A DNA stretch of 64,000 nt from DATAPE01 sp034667525 (GCA_034667525.1 JAXDJO010000003.1:1-64000); one strand, 5' to 3'; positions 36,431-45,304 are shown, numbered from the stretch's first letter. The notes: generated by a model from the letters alone, not told the origin. Numbers and translations are program-made.

Positions 36431-36723
36431 GGGTAGCAGATTTGGCCGGCGCCCGCACCCGCGGGGGACGCGAAAATGCGCCCGTCGAGCCTTCTTCCCG
36501 GCAAGCCGGTTTACAACTCAACGGACGCAAGACGGACTATAGGAAACCGGCCGGCGGGGCGCAAGAGGGGCAGCCCAGATTTCTTCGCGCTCCCGCTCAA
36601 TGCATTGCTCTGCTGTGGTTCCTATGGGAGGATTCCGGCGGCCTCCGGCCCGGCTTGTCGGCGGAGGGATATAAGGGAACGGTCCCCGGGGACTCCGGAC
36701 CACCAGCCAACGGAGAGGAACGC
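36431..36723 (+). other. Gene-free GC-rich region and long leader of the M23 peptidase gene
   Basis: Between sat and the peptidase start, 376 nt hold no convincing gene. The stretch 36541-36710 is rich in complementary GC segments (for example TCCCCGGGGA at 36683-36692), followed by a GGAGAGGAA ribosome site. A structured leader is possible. I compared it with c-di-GMP and c-di-AMP riboswitches and could not match either. Confidence 0.3.
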
Positions 36724-37839
36724 TTGCAGCGAGGCAAGGTTCGCGCGTGGATCGCAGCGGTGATATTGGGAAGTCTTCTGATCCCTACCGTCGGTTCACT
36801 GGCCGGGACCCGCACTACCAAGCTGCATCGCCTGCAAGATCAACGTCGGCAACTCGCTCGACAGGTTGCAGCTAGATCCCGTCACGCCGCTACCCTGCGC
36901 GCCCGTGTTGACGTGTTGAACCAAGCCATCACCAACCTCCAGAGACAGATCAACAAACTGGACGGAATGATCAAGAAGGTGCAGTCGTCGGTGCGAACCG
37001 CGCAGTCACACATCGATGCGACGCAGGCGCAGATCGACAAGATCAAACGACTCGCCACCTCGCAGGCGGTGATGCTCTACGAATCGGGCGGCAGCCAGAC
37101 GCTGAACGCCTTGTTGAACTCCAGGTCCTTGATCGAGCTCGACAACAGGGTTGAGCTGCTCGGCGTGGCGGCAACTAAGAACACCGCTGCTCTCGTGAGA
37201 TTCGGAAGGCTCCAGGCTCAGTTGCGGGCACAACACCAGGTGCTGTTCAACAAACAAGCTCAGTTGCGGAAGGAGCTTGCTGTGCAGCAGCATTCGCTGG
37301 CCGATCGAGCTTCGATCCGGAAGAAGATCGCGGCGGACCTACAACGTCTCAACGGCAAGATCCGCGCCGGCAAAGACAGGGAAAGGGGCCTTTCGAGGCA
37401 GGAGAAGCACATCAAGATTGTGATAGCGCAGGCCCAAGCAAAGAGCGCGGTCACAGTCATGGGCATCTCTTCGCAGGGGTTTATCTGGCCGCTGAATGCG
37501 CCCATCACGTCCCCCTTCGGTCCCCGCTGGGGAGGCTTCCACCCGGGTATCGATCTGGCCGGCTTCACCGGCGAACCGTTCGTTGCCGCCAAGGGGGGCC
37601 GGGTCATCTACGCCTCGTGGATGGACGGATACGGCAATGCCACGATGATCGACGTCGGCGGCGGGATCGTCACCCTGTACGGCCACCAGTCCCGTCTTGG
37701 CGTCCACGTCGGGGAGAACGTGAGCCAGGGCCAGGTGATCGGGTACGTCGGCTGCACCGGCCTCTGCACGGGCCCCCACCTGCACTTCGAGGTGCGAGTG
37801 AACGGCACCGCGGTAGATCCGATGCGCTTCCTCCCCTAA
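36724..37839 (+). CDS. Secreted M23-family peptidase with coiled-coil region (EnvC-like)
   Basis: This 371-residue exported protein has a signal peptide (AWIAAVILGSLLIPTVGSLAG), a long coiled coil (about residues 35-240) and a C-terminal lysostaphin-type M23 domain. The zinc motif is complete: GGFHPGIDLAG (HxxxD) and GPHLHFEVRVNGTAVDP (HxH). It should cleave peptidoglycan cross-links or activate amidases at division. TTG 36724 has a GAGAGG site 6 nt upstream; frames running back to 36442 contain no protein-like sequence. The region after its stop holds short degenerate copies of its end. Confidence 0.88.
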   Translation: MQRGKVRAWIAAVILGSLLIPTVGSLAGTRTTKLHRLQDQRRQLARQVAARSRHAATLRARVDVLNQAITNLQRQINKLDGMIKKVQSSVRTAQSHIDATQAQIDKIKRLATSQAVMLYESGGSQTLNALLNSRSLIELDNRVELLGVAATKNTAALVRFGRLQAQLRAQHQVLFNKQAQLRKELAVQQHSLADRASIRKKIAADLQRLNGKIRAGKDRERGLSRQEKHIKIVIAQAQAKSAVTVMGISSQGFIWPLNAPITSPFGPRWGGFHPGIDLAGFTGEPFVAAKGGRVIYASWMDGYGNATMIDVGGGIVTLYGHQSRLGVHVGENVSQGQVIGYVGCTGLCTGPHLHFEVRVNGTAVDPMRFLP

Positions 37840-37850
37840 AAGCCGCCAGA

Positions 37851-37901
37851 GGGACATCGCTCCTAGCCGGTCGTCGCTCCTGGCCGGACATCGTCCCGTA
37901 G
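37851..37901. repeat. Degenerate short repeats after the M23 gene
   Basis: CGCTCCTAGCCGG, CGCTCCTGGCCGG and CGTCCCGTAGG follow within 50 nt of the peptidase stop and resemble its end (CTCCCCTAAAAGCCG). This is a weak example of the tail-duplication pattern. Confidence 0.35.
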
Positions 37902-38017
37902 GAAGTGAGGAGTCGTCTCGACCCCCTTTGAGGAGAGCACCGGGACGAAGGAAAGCCGGACCTCCCTCGCGCGGGTGGGTATCTCTTCCCCGAGTACTGC
38001 CAGCAGATTCCGAAGTG

Positions 38018-38046
38018 TTGACTATCGAACGTGTGTTCGATAGACT
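38018..38046 (+). promoter_or_regulatory. Promoter with embedded LexA (SOS) box
   Basis: TTGACT (38018-38023) and TAGACT (38041-38046) are spaced by 17 bp. In the spacer is CGAAC-GTGT-GTTCG (38026-38039), a perfect Cheo-type LexA operator as used in Gram-positive bacteria, inside a longer CTATCGAAC/GTTCGATAG inverted repeat. LexA bound here would block RNA polymerase. It lies just before the HNH gene. Confidence 0.85.
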
Positions 38047-38079
38047 TTGGTTCCGCGCTCCCAGGGGCCTCATGAAGGT

Positions 38080-39284
38080 GTGAGTCCCTTGCAACGTCTG
38101 AACCTGCAACCCCCGGATCTGCAACATCTGCAACACCCGGATCTGCAACATCTAAACGATCGCTGCGATCGAGACTTGATCGAGGCCATCGGTCGGCTTC
38201 ATGTGATGACCTCCGCGTTGCAGGCAGATCTGCTCGCGTTCATTGCCGAATACGACAGCCGAGCGCTGTGGGAGCGTGATGGATGCCGCCACATGGGACA
38301 GTGGCTCGCTGGCCACCTCGGGGTCACAGTCTCTGAAGGTTTGCGTTGGACCACTGCAGCCCATGCTCTGGTCGAACTACCTTCGATCGCGGCGGCGCTG
38401 CGGGCTGGAACTCTGTCATTCGACAAGGTCCTGCAACTGGCACGCTTCGCCACTCCGGAAACAGAAAAGGATGTTTTGGCGTGGGCGCGGCGGGCGAGCG
38501 TGAATGCGATTCGCCGCAAAGCAGATCTCGCTAACCGGGCTTCGCTCGAAGAAAGGAGTGATGCCCACAGTGAACGCTTTCTCGAATGGTCGTGGTACGA
38601 CGGGGACACCCGGGTGGGCCTCGAGGCGATGCTGCCGGCCGATACCGGCAGCGAAGTGATCAGGGCGATCAAAGAGCTCGCCGACTCCCTTCCCCGGGTG
38701 CCCGCCGAAGACCCACCTTCGAACAACGCTGCGCCGATGCGTCGGTCACGCTGTGCTCATCGGGCTCGACTTCAGGGGGCAAACAGCCTCACGTGGTTCT
38801 GGGCATAGATCTTGGGCACCTCGCGGGCGACGGACCTGGGGGCGCCATCGAAGGCGGCCCGATACTGCACCCCGAGCTCGCTCGCAGGTTTGCATGTGAC
38901 TGCCGCCTCCAAGCCGTGGCGCGAGATCCAGGCGGTCACGCCGTCGGCATCGGACGCGTCTCCCGGAACATCCCCGAATGGTTGATGCGAGAGCTCCTGT
39001 TCCGAGACGATGGATGCACCTTCCCTGGATGTGGAACCCGTCGCTTCCTTGCCGCGCACCACGTTGTCCATTGGGCCCGTGGAGGAGCTACGGACCTCGA
39101 CAATCTCGTGCTCGTATGCCGCTTCCACCACAAGCTGGTGCATGAAGGCGGCTGGAGGGTGGCGCTTCAAGGTGGTCGGGAGCCCCGATGGTTGCGTCCC
39201 AGCGGAACACCTTATGAGCCGGCACCTCCCTCTATCGCCGCCAACCACCTCGCCGCCAGCCTGGAACAGCCCGACACTTCGTAG
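38080..39284 (+). pseudogene. DUF222/HNH endonuclease-like gene, frameshifted (13E12 family)
   Basis: The first frame gives the DUF222 part (LLAFIAEYDSRALWERDG to IRAIKELADSLPRVPAEDPP). The family then continues in another frame with FEQRCADASVTLCSSGS through FRDDGCTFPGCGTRRFLAAH and HVVHWARGGATDLDNLVLVC to the HNH end. The shift lies at about 38705-38720 and fits loss of one base. Intact it would be about 400 residues. The 13E12 family in mycobacteria includes SOS-controlled members, and this copy has a LexA box. GTG 38080 is a guess at the start, as it lies downstream of the promoter. It may be a recent pseudogene or an assembly error. Confidence 0.8.
38106..38153 (+). repeat. 24-bp tandem repeat (two copies) at the start of the HNH gene
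   Basis: Two 24-bp units differ at one position and, in the HNH frame, would encode LQPPDLQH and LQHPDLQH. The unit length keeps the frame. It lies in the N-terminal extension or leader of the gene. Confidence 0.75.
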
Positions 39285-39288
39285 TCCG

Positions 39289-39452
39289 GCCCGGGTCGGA
39301 ACCGCTCCACAGCTTTAGTCCGGGAGGAGTCGAATGTCTGGCCGGGGTGGGAACCGCTCACACCCGCCTCGAGTCACCAATCCTGGCCATGAGAAAGGCC
39401 CGGGTCCGAACCGCGCACATCCGCTTCGGGTCACCAATCCTGGGCATGAGAA
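39289..39452. repeat. Three degenerate tandem units between the HNH gene and groEL
   Basis: Units beginning GGCCCGGGTCGGAACCGC, GGCCGGGGTGGGAACCGC and GGCCCGGGTCCGAACCGC start at about 39289, 39342 and 39396 (period about 54). The last two also share TCACCAATCCTGG and CATGAGAA. They fill the intergenic space and contain no gene. Confidence 0.7.
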
Positions 39453-39477
39453 GGGGCCCGGAAAGATCCCGGGCCCC
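39453..39477 (-). terminator. groEL terminator hairpin
   Basis: GGGGCCCGG (39453-39461) pairs with CCGGGCCCC (39469-39477) around a 7-nt loop, 26 nt past the groEL stop; on the minus strand it is followed by TTCTC. It should end the groES-groEL transcript. Confidence 0.7.
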
Positions 39478-39502
39478 TTCGTAGCACTTTCGATCGAGCG
39501 AG

Positions 39503-41152
39503 CTACATCATGCCGCCCATGCCGCCCATTCCTCCCATGCCTCCGGCGCCGTGGTCGTGACCTGCGGCCCCGTCGTCCTCTTCGGGCTTGTCGACGATGG
39601 TGGCCTCCGTAGTCAGCAGCAAAGCCGCTATCGAGGCCGCGTTCTCCAATGCCGAACGGGTGACCCGGGCCGGGTCGATGATCCCTTCGGCGAGGAGGTC
39701 GACGTACTGACCGGTTGCCGCGTTGAGGCCGTGACCGGGCTTCTCGTTGCGGACCTTGTCGATGACGACTCCGCCCTCGAAACCGGCGTTCTGCGCAATC
39801 CACCGAAGCGGCGCGTCGAGCGCTTCCATCACGATCCTTGCACCGGACAGCTCGTCGCCGTGAAGGTCGAGGGCTTCGACCGCCTCACGCGAGCGAACCA
39901 GAGTTACGCCACCGCCGGGAACGATGCCCTCCTCGACCGCAGCACGAGTTGCCGACACCGAGTCTTCTATGCGGTGCTTCTTCTCTTTGAGCTCAACCTC
40001 GGTTGCGGCCCCGACCTTCAGCACCGCAACACCGCCGGCCAGCTTGGCGAGACGCTCCTGGAGCTTCTCTTTATCCCAGTCCGAATCGGTCCGCTCGATC
40101 TCGGCCCTGATCTGATCGATCCGGCCTTTGATCTCGTCGGGGTTTCCTGAGCCTTCGACGATGGTCGTGTTGTCCTTCGAGACCTCGACCTTGCGGGCGC
40201 GGCCCAGCATGTCCAGACCTATGGATTCGAGCTTGAGCCCGATCTCCTCGGAGATCACCTGGGCCCCCGTGAGGATCGCGATGTCCTGCAGCATCGCCTT
40301 GCGGCGGTCACCGAAGCCTGGAGCCTTGACGGCGACGGCTTTGAAGGTGCCGCGGATCTTGTTGACCACCAGAGTGGCCAGCGCTTCCCCTTCCACGTCC
40401 TCGCAGATCACGACGAGCGGCTTGCCGCTCTGGGCGACCTTCTCGAGGACCGGCAGCAGGTCCCGAACCGACGAGATCTTCTGTTGGGCCAAGAGGATGT
40501 AAGGGTCTTCGAGGGAAGCTTCCATCCGGTCCTGGTCGGTAACGAAGTACGGGGAGATGTAACCCTTGTCGAACTGCATCCCCTCGACCAACTCCAGCTC
40601 GAGTCCGAATGTGTTGGACTCCTCTACGGTGATGACGCCGTCTTTCCCGACCTTGTCCATCGCCTCTGCGACGAGCTCGCCGATCTCGGGATCGTTGTTG
40701 GCAGAGATCGAAGCAACGTGCGCTATCTCCTGACGGCCCTCGACGTCCCGGGCCTGGGAGCGGATCGATTCGGAAACAGCTTTCACCGCCTGCTCGATGC
40801 CGCGCTTCAGCGCCATCGGATTGGCTCCGGCAGCTACATTCCGGAGGCCCGCAGTCACCATCGCCTGGGCAAGAACCGTGGCGGTGGTGGTTCCGTCGCC
40901 GGCGACGTCGTTGGTCTTGGTTGCAACTTCCTTGACGAGCTGCGCACCCATGTTCTCCCACGGGTCGTCAAGCTCGATCTCTTTGGCGATGGTCACACCA
41001 TCGTTGGTGATTGTCGGTGCGCCCCACTTCTTGTCGAGCACGACGTTCCGGCCGCGGGGGCCCAACGTCACCCGGACGGTATTAGCGAGGTGATCCACCC
41101 CGCGCTCGAGGCCCCTCCGGGAGTCCTCGTCGAACTTGATGATCTTTGGCAT
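39503..41152 (-). CDS. groEL: Chaperonin GroEL (Hsp60)
   Basis: This 549-residue subunit forms the double ring that folds proteins in an ATP cycle. ATP-binding TLGPRGRNVVLDKKWGAPTI near residue 30 and VAGDGTTTATVLAQAM near 84 are complete, and the apical and equatorial domains are of normal length. The C-terminal tail is Gly-Met-rich with repeated GGM, as in single-copy essential GroELs, preceded by a His-rich GHDHG segment. It follows groES after 67 nt and shares its promoter; a GAGAAGGAGAGG site precedes the ATG. Confidence 0.98.
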   Translation of the reverse strand: MPKIIKFDEDSRRGLERGVDHLANTVRVTLGPRGRNVVLDKKWGAPTITNDGVTIAKEIELDDPWENMGAQLVKEVATKTNDVAGDGTTTATVLAQAMVTAGLRNVAAGANPMALKRGIEQAVKAVSESIRSQARDVEGRQEIAHVASISANNDPEIGELVAEAMDKVGKDGVITVEESNTFGLELELVEGMQFDKGYISPYFVTDQDRMEASLEDPYILLAQQKISSVRDLLPVLEKVAQSGKPLVVICEDVEGEALATLVVNKIRGTFKAVAVKAPGFGDRRKAMLQDIAILTGAQVISEEIGLKLESIGLDMLGRARKVEVSKDNTTIVEGSGNPDEIKGRIDQIRAEIERTDSDWDKEKLQERLAKLAGGVAVLKVGAATEVELKEKKHRIEDSVSATRAAVEEGIVPGGGVTLVRSREAVEALDLHGDELSGARIVMEALDAPLRWIAQNAGFEGGVVIDKVRNEKPGHGLNAATGQYVDLLAEGIIDPARVTRSALENAASIAALLLTTEATIVDKPEEDDGAAGHDHGAGGMGGMGGMGGMM

Positions 41153-41219
41153 CGTCCTCTCCTTCTCGCGATCGGCTCAGGAAAAGCCCTGAGCCGGGGA
41201 AACGTTTATCTCGCTCAGA

Positions 41220-41525
41220 TCAGCTGAGGACGGCCAACACGTCGCGGGCCGACAGGATCAATAGCTCCTCGCCCTCGAGCTTTACCTCGGTCCCGCCGTA
41301 CTTCGAGTAGATGACGCGATCGCCTTCTTTCACGTCCATGGGAATCAGCTCGCCGGTGTCGCTGCGCTTGCCGACTCCAACGGCGAGAACCGTGCCCTCT
41401 TGTGGCTTCTCCTTGGCGGTGTCGGGAATCACGATCCCGGAAACCGTCGTCTCTTCGCCTTCCTCGGGGCGGACCAGGATCCGATCCTCGAGGGGTTTGA
41501 TGTTGGTCTTGGTGGCAGTTGCCAT
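41220..41525 (-). CDS. groES: Co-chaperonin GroES (Hsp10)
   Basis: This 101-residue subunit forms the lid of the GroEL cage. KPLEDRILVRPEEGEETTVS at the start, the mobile loop near residue 25-37, and GDRVIYSKYGGTEVKLEGEE near 68 are typical. It is first in the groESL operon and has a CIRCE operator just upstream. Confidence 0.97.
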   Translation of the reverse strand: MATATKTNIKPLEDRILVRPEEGEETTVSGIVIPDTAKEKPQEGTVLAVGVGKRSDTGELIPMDVKEGDRVIYSKYGGTEVKLEGEELLILSARDVLAVLS

Positions 41526-41546
41526 GGAAACCTCCTGCTAGGTGGG

Positions 41547-41573
41547 TTAGCACTCTAAACCGTCGAGTGCTAA
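41547..41573. promoter_or_regulatory. CIRCE operator (HrcA site) of groESL
   Basis: A perfect TTAGCACTC-N9-GAGTGCTAA inverted repeat lies 21 nt upstream of the groES start. It is the known binding site of the heat-shock repressor HrcA. Confidence 0.95.
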
Positions 41574-41701
41574 TGGTAGCCAGGGAGGCAGGGGGCGGTC
41601 AAACCGGCCCTCGGTGCAGGCCACCAGGGCAGAGATTGGGGTCGCCGGGCCATCAGGGGGGGAGACTGACGCGGTGAAGCCGCCAGAGGATTCGCCGCCG
41701 G

Positions 41702-42706
41702 CTAGGCCACCAGGGGGAGGTTGGGGTCCGGGGCGGCGTCGAGCCCGCTGTACAACCCGCGGCGGAGCATCGCGGTGCCACAGGCGGCGACCATGGCGGC
41801 GTTGTCGGTGCACAGAACCAGGGGGGGCACGTATAGATCTAGCCCCCGCGCCTCGCAGGTTTCGGCAAGAGCCTGGCGGAGCCCGGTATTGGCGGCGACA
41901 CCGCCGCAGAGAAAGACGGTGCCGGCATCGATGTGCTCGGCCGCGGCTATGGTTTTGCCCACCTGGATGTCCACGACCGCCTGTTGGAATGAAGCGGCCA
42001 CATCCTGGACCGAGACGGGTTCGCCGCGCGCTTCGGCCCGCCGCACGTAATTGATCACGGAGGTTTTCAATCCCGAATACGAGACGTCGAATCCCTCGAC
42101 ATCCAGCATCGAGCGCGGGAAATCGATCGCCGAAGGGTCACCCAACAGCGACAGCCTGTCGATCTCCGGGCCCCCCGGGTAGCCCAGGCCCAAAAAGCGC
42201 GCCACTTTGTCGAAAGCTTCACCGGCGGCGTCGTCCAGCGTGCCGCCCAAGATCGAATAATCACCATCGCCGCGCGCGTCCACCAAGAGGGTGTGGCCTC
42301 CAGAGATGATCAGGGCTAGAGCGGGAAACCGTGCGTTCTGGTTTGCCAGCAGGTTCGAGTACAGGTGAGCTTCGAGATGATTGACGCCAACAAAGGGAAC
42401 CTCGAGCACCGCGGCGATGGACTTGGCCTCCGCAACACCCACGAGCAACGACCCGATCAATCCGGGGCCGAGCGTGCCGGCCACCGAATCGAGATCCCAG
42501 AAAGTAGCGTCTGCCCGCATGAGCGCTTCTCCGATAGCAGGAGTCAGAGCTTCCACGTGGGCGCGCGCTGCGATCTCTGGAACGATCCCGCCGTACTCTC
42601 CATGTAGCTCGCCCTGCGATGCGATCACATTCGACAGGATCTCTCGTCCTCCTCGAACCACGGCTGCGGACGTCTCGTCGCACGACGTCTCGATGCCGAG
42701 GACCAT
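41702..42706 (-). CDS. tsaD: tRNA N6-adenosine threonylcarbamoyltransferase
   Basis: This 334-residue Kae1/Qri7-family protein transfers threonylcarbamoyl to A37 of ANN-reading tRNAs, working with TsaB and TsaE encoded nearby. LGIETSCDETSAAV starts the fold, the iron-binding HLEAHLYSNLL histidines lie near residue 110, and SGGHTLLV and GLKTSVINY are further family marks. ATG 42706 follows a GAGGAG site closely and starts at the fold. Longer frames to 42821 or 42847 would add about 40-47 unrelated residues. Confidence 0.95.
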   Translation of the reverse strand: MVLGIETSCDETSAAVVRGGREILSNVIASQGELHGEYGGIVPEIAARAHVEALTPAIGEALMRADATFWDLDSVAGTLGPGLIGSLLVGVAEAKSIAAVLEVPFVGVNHLEAHLYSNLLANQNARFPALALIISGGHTLLVDARGDGDYSILGGTLDDAAGEAFDKVARFLGLGYPGGPEIDRLSLLGDPSAIDFPRSMLDVEGFDVSYSGLKTSVINYVRRAEARGEPVSVQDVAASFQQAVVDIQVGKTIAAAEHIDAGTVFLCGGVAANTGLRQALAETCEARGLDLYVPPLVLCTDNAAMVAACGTAMLRRGLYSGLDAAPDPNLPLVA

Positions 42707-42812
42707 GGTCTCCTCGTCCCACTCCACGGCCGGAGTTCGCGTCTGGGTCGCGGGGGCCTCCAGCAGCGAGATCGTGGTTTCACCGAGCCATCCCGAAGGG
42801 GGGATGAGCGTC

Positions 42813-43370
42813 TCAGCCATGGGAATCCCCAGAACGATCGACCCCATCCCTGATGCCTTGAAGTCTGATGCGATAAGAGGTCGAGCGAGCGTCGGGCACG
42901 GTCATGATCAACGCGTCTTCGTTCGTCTCGATGTAATACCCCTTGCGTATGCCGACAGCAGAGAATCCGAACTTCTCATACATCGCTTGCGCGATCCGAT
43001 TCGATATTCGAACCTCAAGCGAGATCACCCCTGCACCCCGAGCGATGGCTTCGGTGATGATTGCAAGAAGGAGACGCGTTCCAGCTTTGCGACCGTGCCA
43101 TGCGGGATCTACTGCGATGTTGGTGACGTGAGCTTCCTCGCCCATAAACATCATCCCGGCGTAGCCGATCACCTCCCCGTCCGCTTTCGCAACAAGGTAG
43201 GTGCGCGCGGTCCGTTGAGCGAGCTCGGACAAGAAGAGCGAAGCACTCCAGGGGCGCGGGTAAACCTGACTTTCGATCGTCAGCACCTTGCGGAGATGCC
43301 GTCGGCGCATCCTCGTCAGCTCGAGCTCGGGCGCCGACCCTTCCCCCCGTGCCTGCTCTACCGCGCTCAT
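42813..43370 (-). CDS. rimI: Ribosomal protein S18-alanine N-acetyltransferase-like GNAT
   Basis: This 185-residue GNAT has VTNIAVDPAWHGRKAGTRLL near residue 100 (acetyl-CoA loop) and LEVRISNRIAQAMYEKFGF near 135, the usual RimI motifs. RimI acetylates the S18 N terminus; in many genomes it lies between tsaB and tsaD, as here. ATG 43370 overlaps the tsaB stop (ATGA). A start at 43400 would overlap tsaB by 34 nt and is less likely. The C-terminal tail is about 20 residues longer than usual. Confidence 0.88.
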   Translation of the reverse strand: MSAVEQARGEGSAPELELTRMRRRHLRKVLTIESQVYPRPWSASLFLSELAQRTARTYLVAKADGEVIGYAGMMFMGEEAHVTNIAVDPAWHGRKAGTRLLLAIITEAIARGAGVISLEVRISNRIAQAMYEKFGFSAVGIRKGYYIETNEDALIMTVPDARSTSYRIRLQGIRDGVDRSGDSHG

Positions 43371-44077
43371 ACGGACCTGCTCCCTCGGATGCGCTGCCAC
43401 TCGATCGGCTTGGCGGATTGCCGCAGGTACAACGGCTTCAGATCGAAAACGGAATCAAAATCTTCTCGGAACATACGCGCTATTCCTAATTCTACGAGCG
43501 CCTTGGCCTCGGGGAACGAAAGGCTCATGGTGCCGATCTCGGTCCCGGAGCCTAGGTCCTGGAACACGTCCCGATACAACAGCGCGCCGTTTCCTACCAG
43601 AAGGACCTCTTCTGGGTTCGCTGCTATCCGCACGGCCAGGCGCTCTGGCTTCTCGACGTGATACCTGGTCAGCCGCTGGATACCACCCGGCGAGGACTTG
43701 TAGAAAGCGTAGAAGACCTCGCTACGCCGCGCATCAAGCACGGCGCAGATCGCCTTCGATGAATGACGCACCTCGTAGGCGACCAGATCGAGGCTCGCCA
43801 TGCCCACCACGGGAACCGAGAGTGCCTGCGCCAATGCCTTTGCGGTGGCCACGCCGACGCGCATGCCCGTGAACAAACCGGGGCCGAGGCTGACGGCTAC
43901 CCCCCCGATGTTGCGGTAGCCCAGCCGCGACTGCTCGAGGCAGAACCGGATGGCCGGCAGCAGGAACTCGTTGTAACTCGCACCGCGCCCAACGAGGACT
44001 GACGCAACCAGGCCCTGCTCGGAACCGATGGCCACGCTGGCTTGAGGGGTCGAAGTCTCGATCCCGAGAACCAACAT
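43367..44077 (-). CDS. tsaB: tRNA t6A biosynthesis protein TsaB
   Basis: This 236-residue ASKHA-fold protein is the non-catalytic partner of TsaD. VLGIETSTPQASVAIG at the start and GVAVSLGPGLFTGMRVGVAT near residue 60 are diagnostic, followed by AVLDARRSEVFYAFY. It overlaps rimI by 4 nt and lies 19 nt after tsaE. Confidence 0.93.
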   Translation of the reverse strand: MLVLGIETSTPQASVAIGSEQGLVASVLVGRGASYNEFLLPAIRFCLEQSRLGYRNIGGVAVSLGPGLFTGMRVGVATAKALAQALSVPVVGMASLDLVAYEVRHSSKAICAVLDARRSEVFYAFYKSSPGGIQRLTRYHVEKPERLAVRIAANPEEVLLVGNGALLYRDVFQDLGSGTEIGTMSLSFPEAKALVELGIARMFREDFDSVFDLKPLYLRQSAKPIEWQRIRGSRSV

Positions 44078-44096
44078 CTCTAAACCGGGCCCTGTC

Positions 44097-44669
44097 TCAT
44101 GTCGCCCTATGGTCGCGTGCCGGCGGCAGGTCGATTTCCATGAACCGATGCGTGTCAGAGTCGCCCGTCGACAGCGCGTTCAACAACGCTTCGGCCGTCG
44201 TGCGCATCTCTTGAACCTTCCGAACCCACTCGGGGCCGTGCGGGACAAAAGTGACGTCCCGCTCCGAGTCCCCGAGACCCTCCGATCGCTGAAGATCGAT
44301 CCGCAGGTGGCGCTCCGGGAGCAGGGGGCTCACCGCTTCCCCCCACTCCACGAGGAGCACGGCCCCCGGATCGAGAAGCTCTTCGAAGCCCAGGTCCAGA
44401 ACCTCCTGAAAGGAGTCCAGGCGATAGACATCGAGATGGAGGATCTGATAACGGCCCTCGTATTGGTTCAGAAGCGTGAAGGTGGGGCTGGTGATCCGCT
44501 CGCGGACACCCAGGGCAGCACCGAGACCCTGCACGAACACCGTCTTGCCGGCGCCGAGATCCCCCGACAGACTGATCACATCGGCGGGAACGAGGAAGGG
44601 CGCAAGCGCGGCTCCAAGAGTGCGGGTTTCTTCCGGCGACCTCGTGGTCACCTTCAGTCCCCGCGACAT
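44097..44669 (-). CDS. tsaE: tRNA t6A biosynthesis ATPase TsaE
   Basis: This 190-residue P-loop protein drives the t6A cycle. Walker A SLSGDLGAGKTVFVQGL lies near residue 34, the ITSPTFTLLNQYEG switch near 58, HLDVYRLDSFQEVLDLGF near 77 and LVEWGEAVSPLLPE near 105. The family is usually about 150 residues; about 40 extra C-terminal residues follow here. Its ATG shares a base with the uracil-DNA glycosylase stop (TGATG). Confidence 0.93.
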   Translation of the reverse strand: MSRGLKVTTRSPEETRTLGAALAPFLVPADVISLSGDLGAGKTVFVQGLGAALGVRERITSPTFTLLNQYEGRYQILHLDVYRLDSFQEVLDLGFEELLDPGAVLLVEWGEAVSPLLPERHLRIDLQRSEGLGDSERDVTFVPHGPEWVRKVQEMRTTAEALLNALSTGDSDTHRFMEIDLPPARDHRAT

Positions 44670-45304
44670 CAGAACAGCCCGAGCTGAGCGGCCCCCGCGT
44701 CGACTGGCTCTGGCTCCACGGACGCGGCGGGGGGTGGAGGAGAGGCAGCAAGGAGTTTCTTCACCAACTGCAGGTCCTGCCGGATCGCGTCGACCGGGCT
44801 CAGGCCCCCGAACCTTCCTCCACGCAGGGCCGCGGCGGGATGAAAAGTCGGGATGACCGTTGCGCCACGGCGTTGATATTCCCGCCCGCGCGCACGGGTG
44901 ATACCGATCTGTTCTTCCAGGATGAACCGGGTGGCGAAGTTTCCCAGCGTCACTATGACCTTGGGGCGCATGTGCTCCAATTGGGCCTCGAGCCATGGTC
45001 TGCACGCTTCGATCTCGTCGGGCAGGGGATCCCTGTTGCCCGGCGGCCGGCATTTGATCACGTTGACGATGGCAGCCCCGGTGCGGTCGAGACCTATCTC
45101 GGCCAGGAGCGTGTCCAGCAGTTGCCCGGCCGCTCCGACGAAGGCAACGCCTTGTTTGTCCTCGTGAAAGCCGGGGGCCTCGCCGATGAACAGCAGCTCT
45201 GAGTCGAGGTTGCCCGCCGACCACACCACTTGGGTGCGGCCCTCGGCGAGACGACAGCGGACGCAACCGGCCGCCTGTCGCTGGACGGATGCGATATCGA
45301 CCAC
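44669..45304 (-). CDS. Family 4 uracil-DNA glycosylase (iron-sulfur type)
   Basis: This 211-residue enzyme removes uracil from DNA. GEAPGFHEDKQGVAFVG near residue 41 is the active-site loop, NVIKCRPPGNRDP near 81 and PTFHPAAAL near 150 are the other motifs. Four cysteines (GCVRC near 14-17, IKC, EAC) can hold a [4Fe-4S] cluster. The C terminus ends QLGLF, close to the beta-clamp binding consensus. It starts the udg-tsaE-tsaB-rimI-tsaD run. Confidence 0.9.
   Translation of the reverse strand: MVDIASVQRQAAGCVRCRLAEGRTQVVWSAGNLDSELLFIGEAPGFHEDKQGVAFVGAAGQLLDTLLAEIGLDRTGAAIVNVIKCRPPGNRDPLPDEIEACRPWLEAQLEHMRPKVIVTLGNFATRFILEEQIGITRARGREYQRRGATVIPTFHPAAALRGGRFGGLSPVDAIRQDLQLVKKLLAASPPPPAASVEPEPVDAGAAQLGLF

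Noticed and set aside
36481..36640. c-di-GMP (GEMM) riboswitch before the M23 gene
   Set aside because: GGAAACC and GCGCAAG pieces are present, but the order and the second hairpin do not fit the consensus.
38700..38735. Programmed -1 frameshift in the HNH gene
   Set aside because: No slippery heptamer or downstream stem is visible; a lost base is simpler.
39289..39452. Repeated units between the HNH gene and groEL as a CRISPR array
   Set aside because: The units are adjacent and degenerate, with no equal-length unique spacers and no cas genes.
40484..41227. Plus-strand frame opposite groEL (247 codons)
   Set aside because: It is an antisense shadow of a highly conserved gene.
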